Notes under the pieces: generated by a model
Databases searched by the model: none
The model's input: only the letters and a program-made list of their open reading frames with translations
Told to the model about the DNA's origin: nothing
NCBI GenBank assembly: GCA_964463655.1
Contig: CAYXDG010000001.1
Location: 1-64,000 of the forward strand
Origin: Halothece sp964463655
GTDB lineage: Bacteria > Cyanobacteriota > Cyanobacteriia > Cyanobacteriales > Rubidibacteraceae
Direction of reading: 5' to 3'
DNA length: 64,000 nt
In this document: one piece after another, positions 63,150-64,000 of the stretch
How the letters are laid out: the number at the start of each line of letters is the position of its first letter
How positions within the stretch are numbered: the first letter of the stretch is position 1
Position numbers and translations under genes: made by a program

Positions 63150-64000
63150 TTAAAGGGTATCCACTGCTTCGTACTCGAACTTGATTTCTTTCCAAAGTTC
63201 GGAAGCAACTTTCAATTCTGGCGACCAGCGTGCTGCTTCTTTAATAATGTCGTTGCCTTCACGAGCAAGGCTACGACCTTCGTTCCGTGCTTGCACACAG
63301 GCTTCGAGCGCGACACGGTTTGCCATTGCTCCGGGCGCGTTCCCCCAAGGGTGTCCAAGAGTACCGCCACCGAACTGTAAGCAGGAGTCATCGCCGAAGA
63401 TATCGAGCAGTGCAGGCATATGCCAGATATGAATCCCACCAGAGGCAACAGGCATCACACCGCCCATTGAAGCCCAATCTTGGGTAAAGAAGTTACCGCG
63501 AGAACGGTCTTCTTCTACGTGGTCTTCCCGCATTTGATCCACAAAACCAAGGGTGATTGCGCGTTCCCCTTCTAACTTACCGACAACGGTTCCAGAGTGG
63601 AGGTGATCCCCACCAGACATCCGTAAGCATTTCGCCAGAACACGGAAGTGAATCCCATGATTTTTCTGACGATCGATCACGGCGTGCATAGCACGGTGAA
63701 TGTGCATGAGAATGCCATTAGCGCGACACCATTTGGAAAGGGTGGTATTTGCGGTGAAACCACCAGTAAGGTAGTCGTGCATGAGAATGGGCATCTTGAG
63801 TTCTTTCACGAACTCAGCACGCTCTAACATTTGCTCACAAGTGGGAGCAGTGACGTTGAGATAGTGTCCTTTGATTTCGTTGGTTTCTGCTTGTGCTTTG
63901 TGGACAGCTTCAGCAACGAAGAGGAAGCGATCGCGCCAACGCATGAAAGGCTGAGAGTTAATGTTTTCGTCGTCTTTGGTGAAGTCTAAACCACCGCGCA
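63150..64000 (-). CDS. rbcL: Rubisco large subunit, C-terminal part (runs off the window)
   Basis: The frame is open to the window edge and begins in the middle of the protein (GLDFTKDDENINSQPFMRWR precedes the visible in-frame Met). It includes loop 6 region VVGKLEGE, the GGDHLHSGT motif, SGGIHIWHMPAL, GGGTLGHPWGNAPG and the C-terminal WKEIKFEYEAVDTL bound by RbcX. Form IB. The N-terminal part and start lie outside. Confidence 0.97.
   Translation of the reverse strand, partial: RGGLDFTKDDENINSQPFMRWRDRFLFVAEAVHKAQAETNEIKGHYLNVTAPTCEQMLERAEFVKELKMPILMHDYLTGGFTANTTLSKWCRANGILMHIHRAMHAVIDRQKNHGIHFRVLAKCLRMSGGDHLHSGTVVGKLEGERAITLGFVDQMREDHVEEDRSRGNFFTQDWASMGGVMPVASGGIHIWHMPALLDIFGDDSCLQFGGGTLGHPWGNAPGAMANRVALEACVQARNEGRSLAREGNDIIKEAARWSPELKVASELWKEIKFEYEAVDTL

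Noticed and set aside
1..64000. tRNA, rRNA or other stable RNA genes
   Set aside because: I looked for T-loop and anticodon-arm patterns and rRNA-like stretches and saw none, though a covariance-model search was not possible here.

Overview
The window comes from a cyanobacterium. It carries photosystem I genes (psaF-psaJ), a Rubisco cluster (rbcL-rbcX-rbcS), a ThiO-ThiG fusion, a cyanobacterial-type groES-groEL operon with a CIRCE operator, type IV pilus genes, and very many HIP1-type GCGATCGC palindromes. The genus is not settled by what I can see; the short tandem repeats and the mix of core genes fit a unicellular, possibly halotolerant, lineage.

Left accessory region (1-8.6 kb). A decayed antitoxin/PIN pair opens the window, followed by a DedA/TVP38-like membrane protein and a secreted protein of unknown function. 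Next comes a collapsed type III-B CRISPR-Cas (Cmr) operon. Only the C-terminal cyclase-palm part of cmr2/cas10, the N-terminal part of cmr3, the middle of cmr4 and the C-terminal part of a further RAMP remain, joined by internal deletions. An intact PIN toxin/antitoxin pair follows, then two apparently intact CARF effectors: an APE2256-like protein and a DxTHG-type CARF-HEPN ribonuclease. A degenerate UPF0175/DUF3368 toxin-antitoxin pair closes the region. No CRISPR array is visible.

Core region (8.6-28 kb). Genes are thiOG, a DUF4079 protein, folC and tsaD (convergent, overlapping), psaF-psaJ, a DMT exporter, an undescribed pair (221-aa soluble protein plus four-TM coiled-coil protein), a DEP-domain protein, pnp, a SNF2 helicase, a PsiE-like protein, aroA, a GAF-PP2C phosphatase, ccdA and a small DUF2256 zinc protein.

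Surface-sugar and repeat-rich region (28-38.5 kb). This holds a secreted protein with an exosortase-like tail, a nonulosonate synthase, two formyltransferase-like genes overlapping or adjacent to a PIG-L deacetylase, one full and one truncated Uma2 gene, tandem DUF29 paralogues (one frameshifted), another gene remnant, terC, a UPF0104 protein, moaE, a MITE-like palindromic repeat and a Fe3+-type ABC ATPase.

Right core region (38.5-64 kb). Genes are an SDR, DUF760, groL-groES, mazG, ppa, a sterol desaturase/SDR fusion, an MgdA-like glycosyltransferase, pilB-pilT-pilC, ald, a 4-Cys Ser/Thr kinase, TPR and FIST proteins, small envelope proteins and rsmD. An IS605-type element follows in which both tnpB and its divergent RHH gene carry one premature stop, and the window ends in the rbc cluster (rbcL runs off the edge).

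The main point of interest is the pairing of an eroded Cmr interference complex with two intact cyclic-oligoadenylate-type effectors in a neighbourhood rich in toxin-antitoxin genes.
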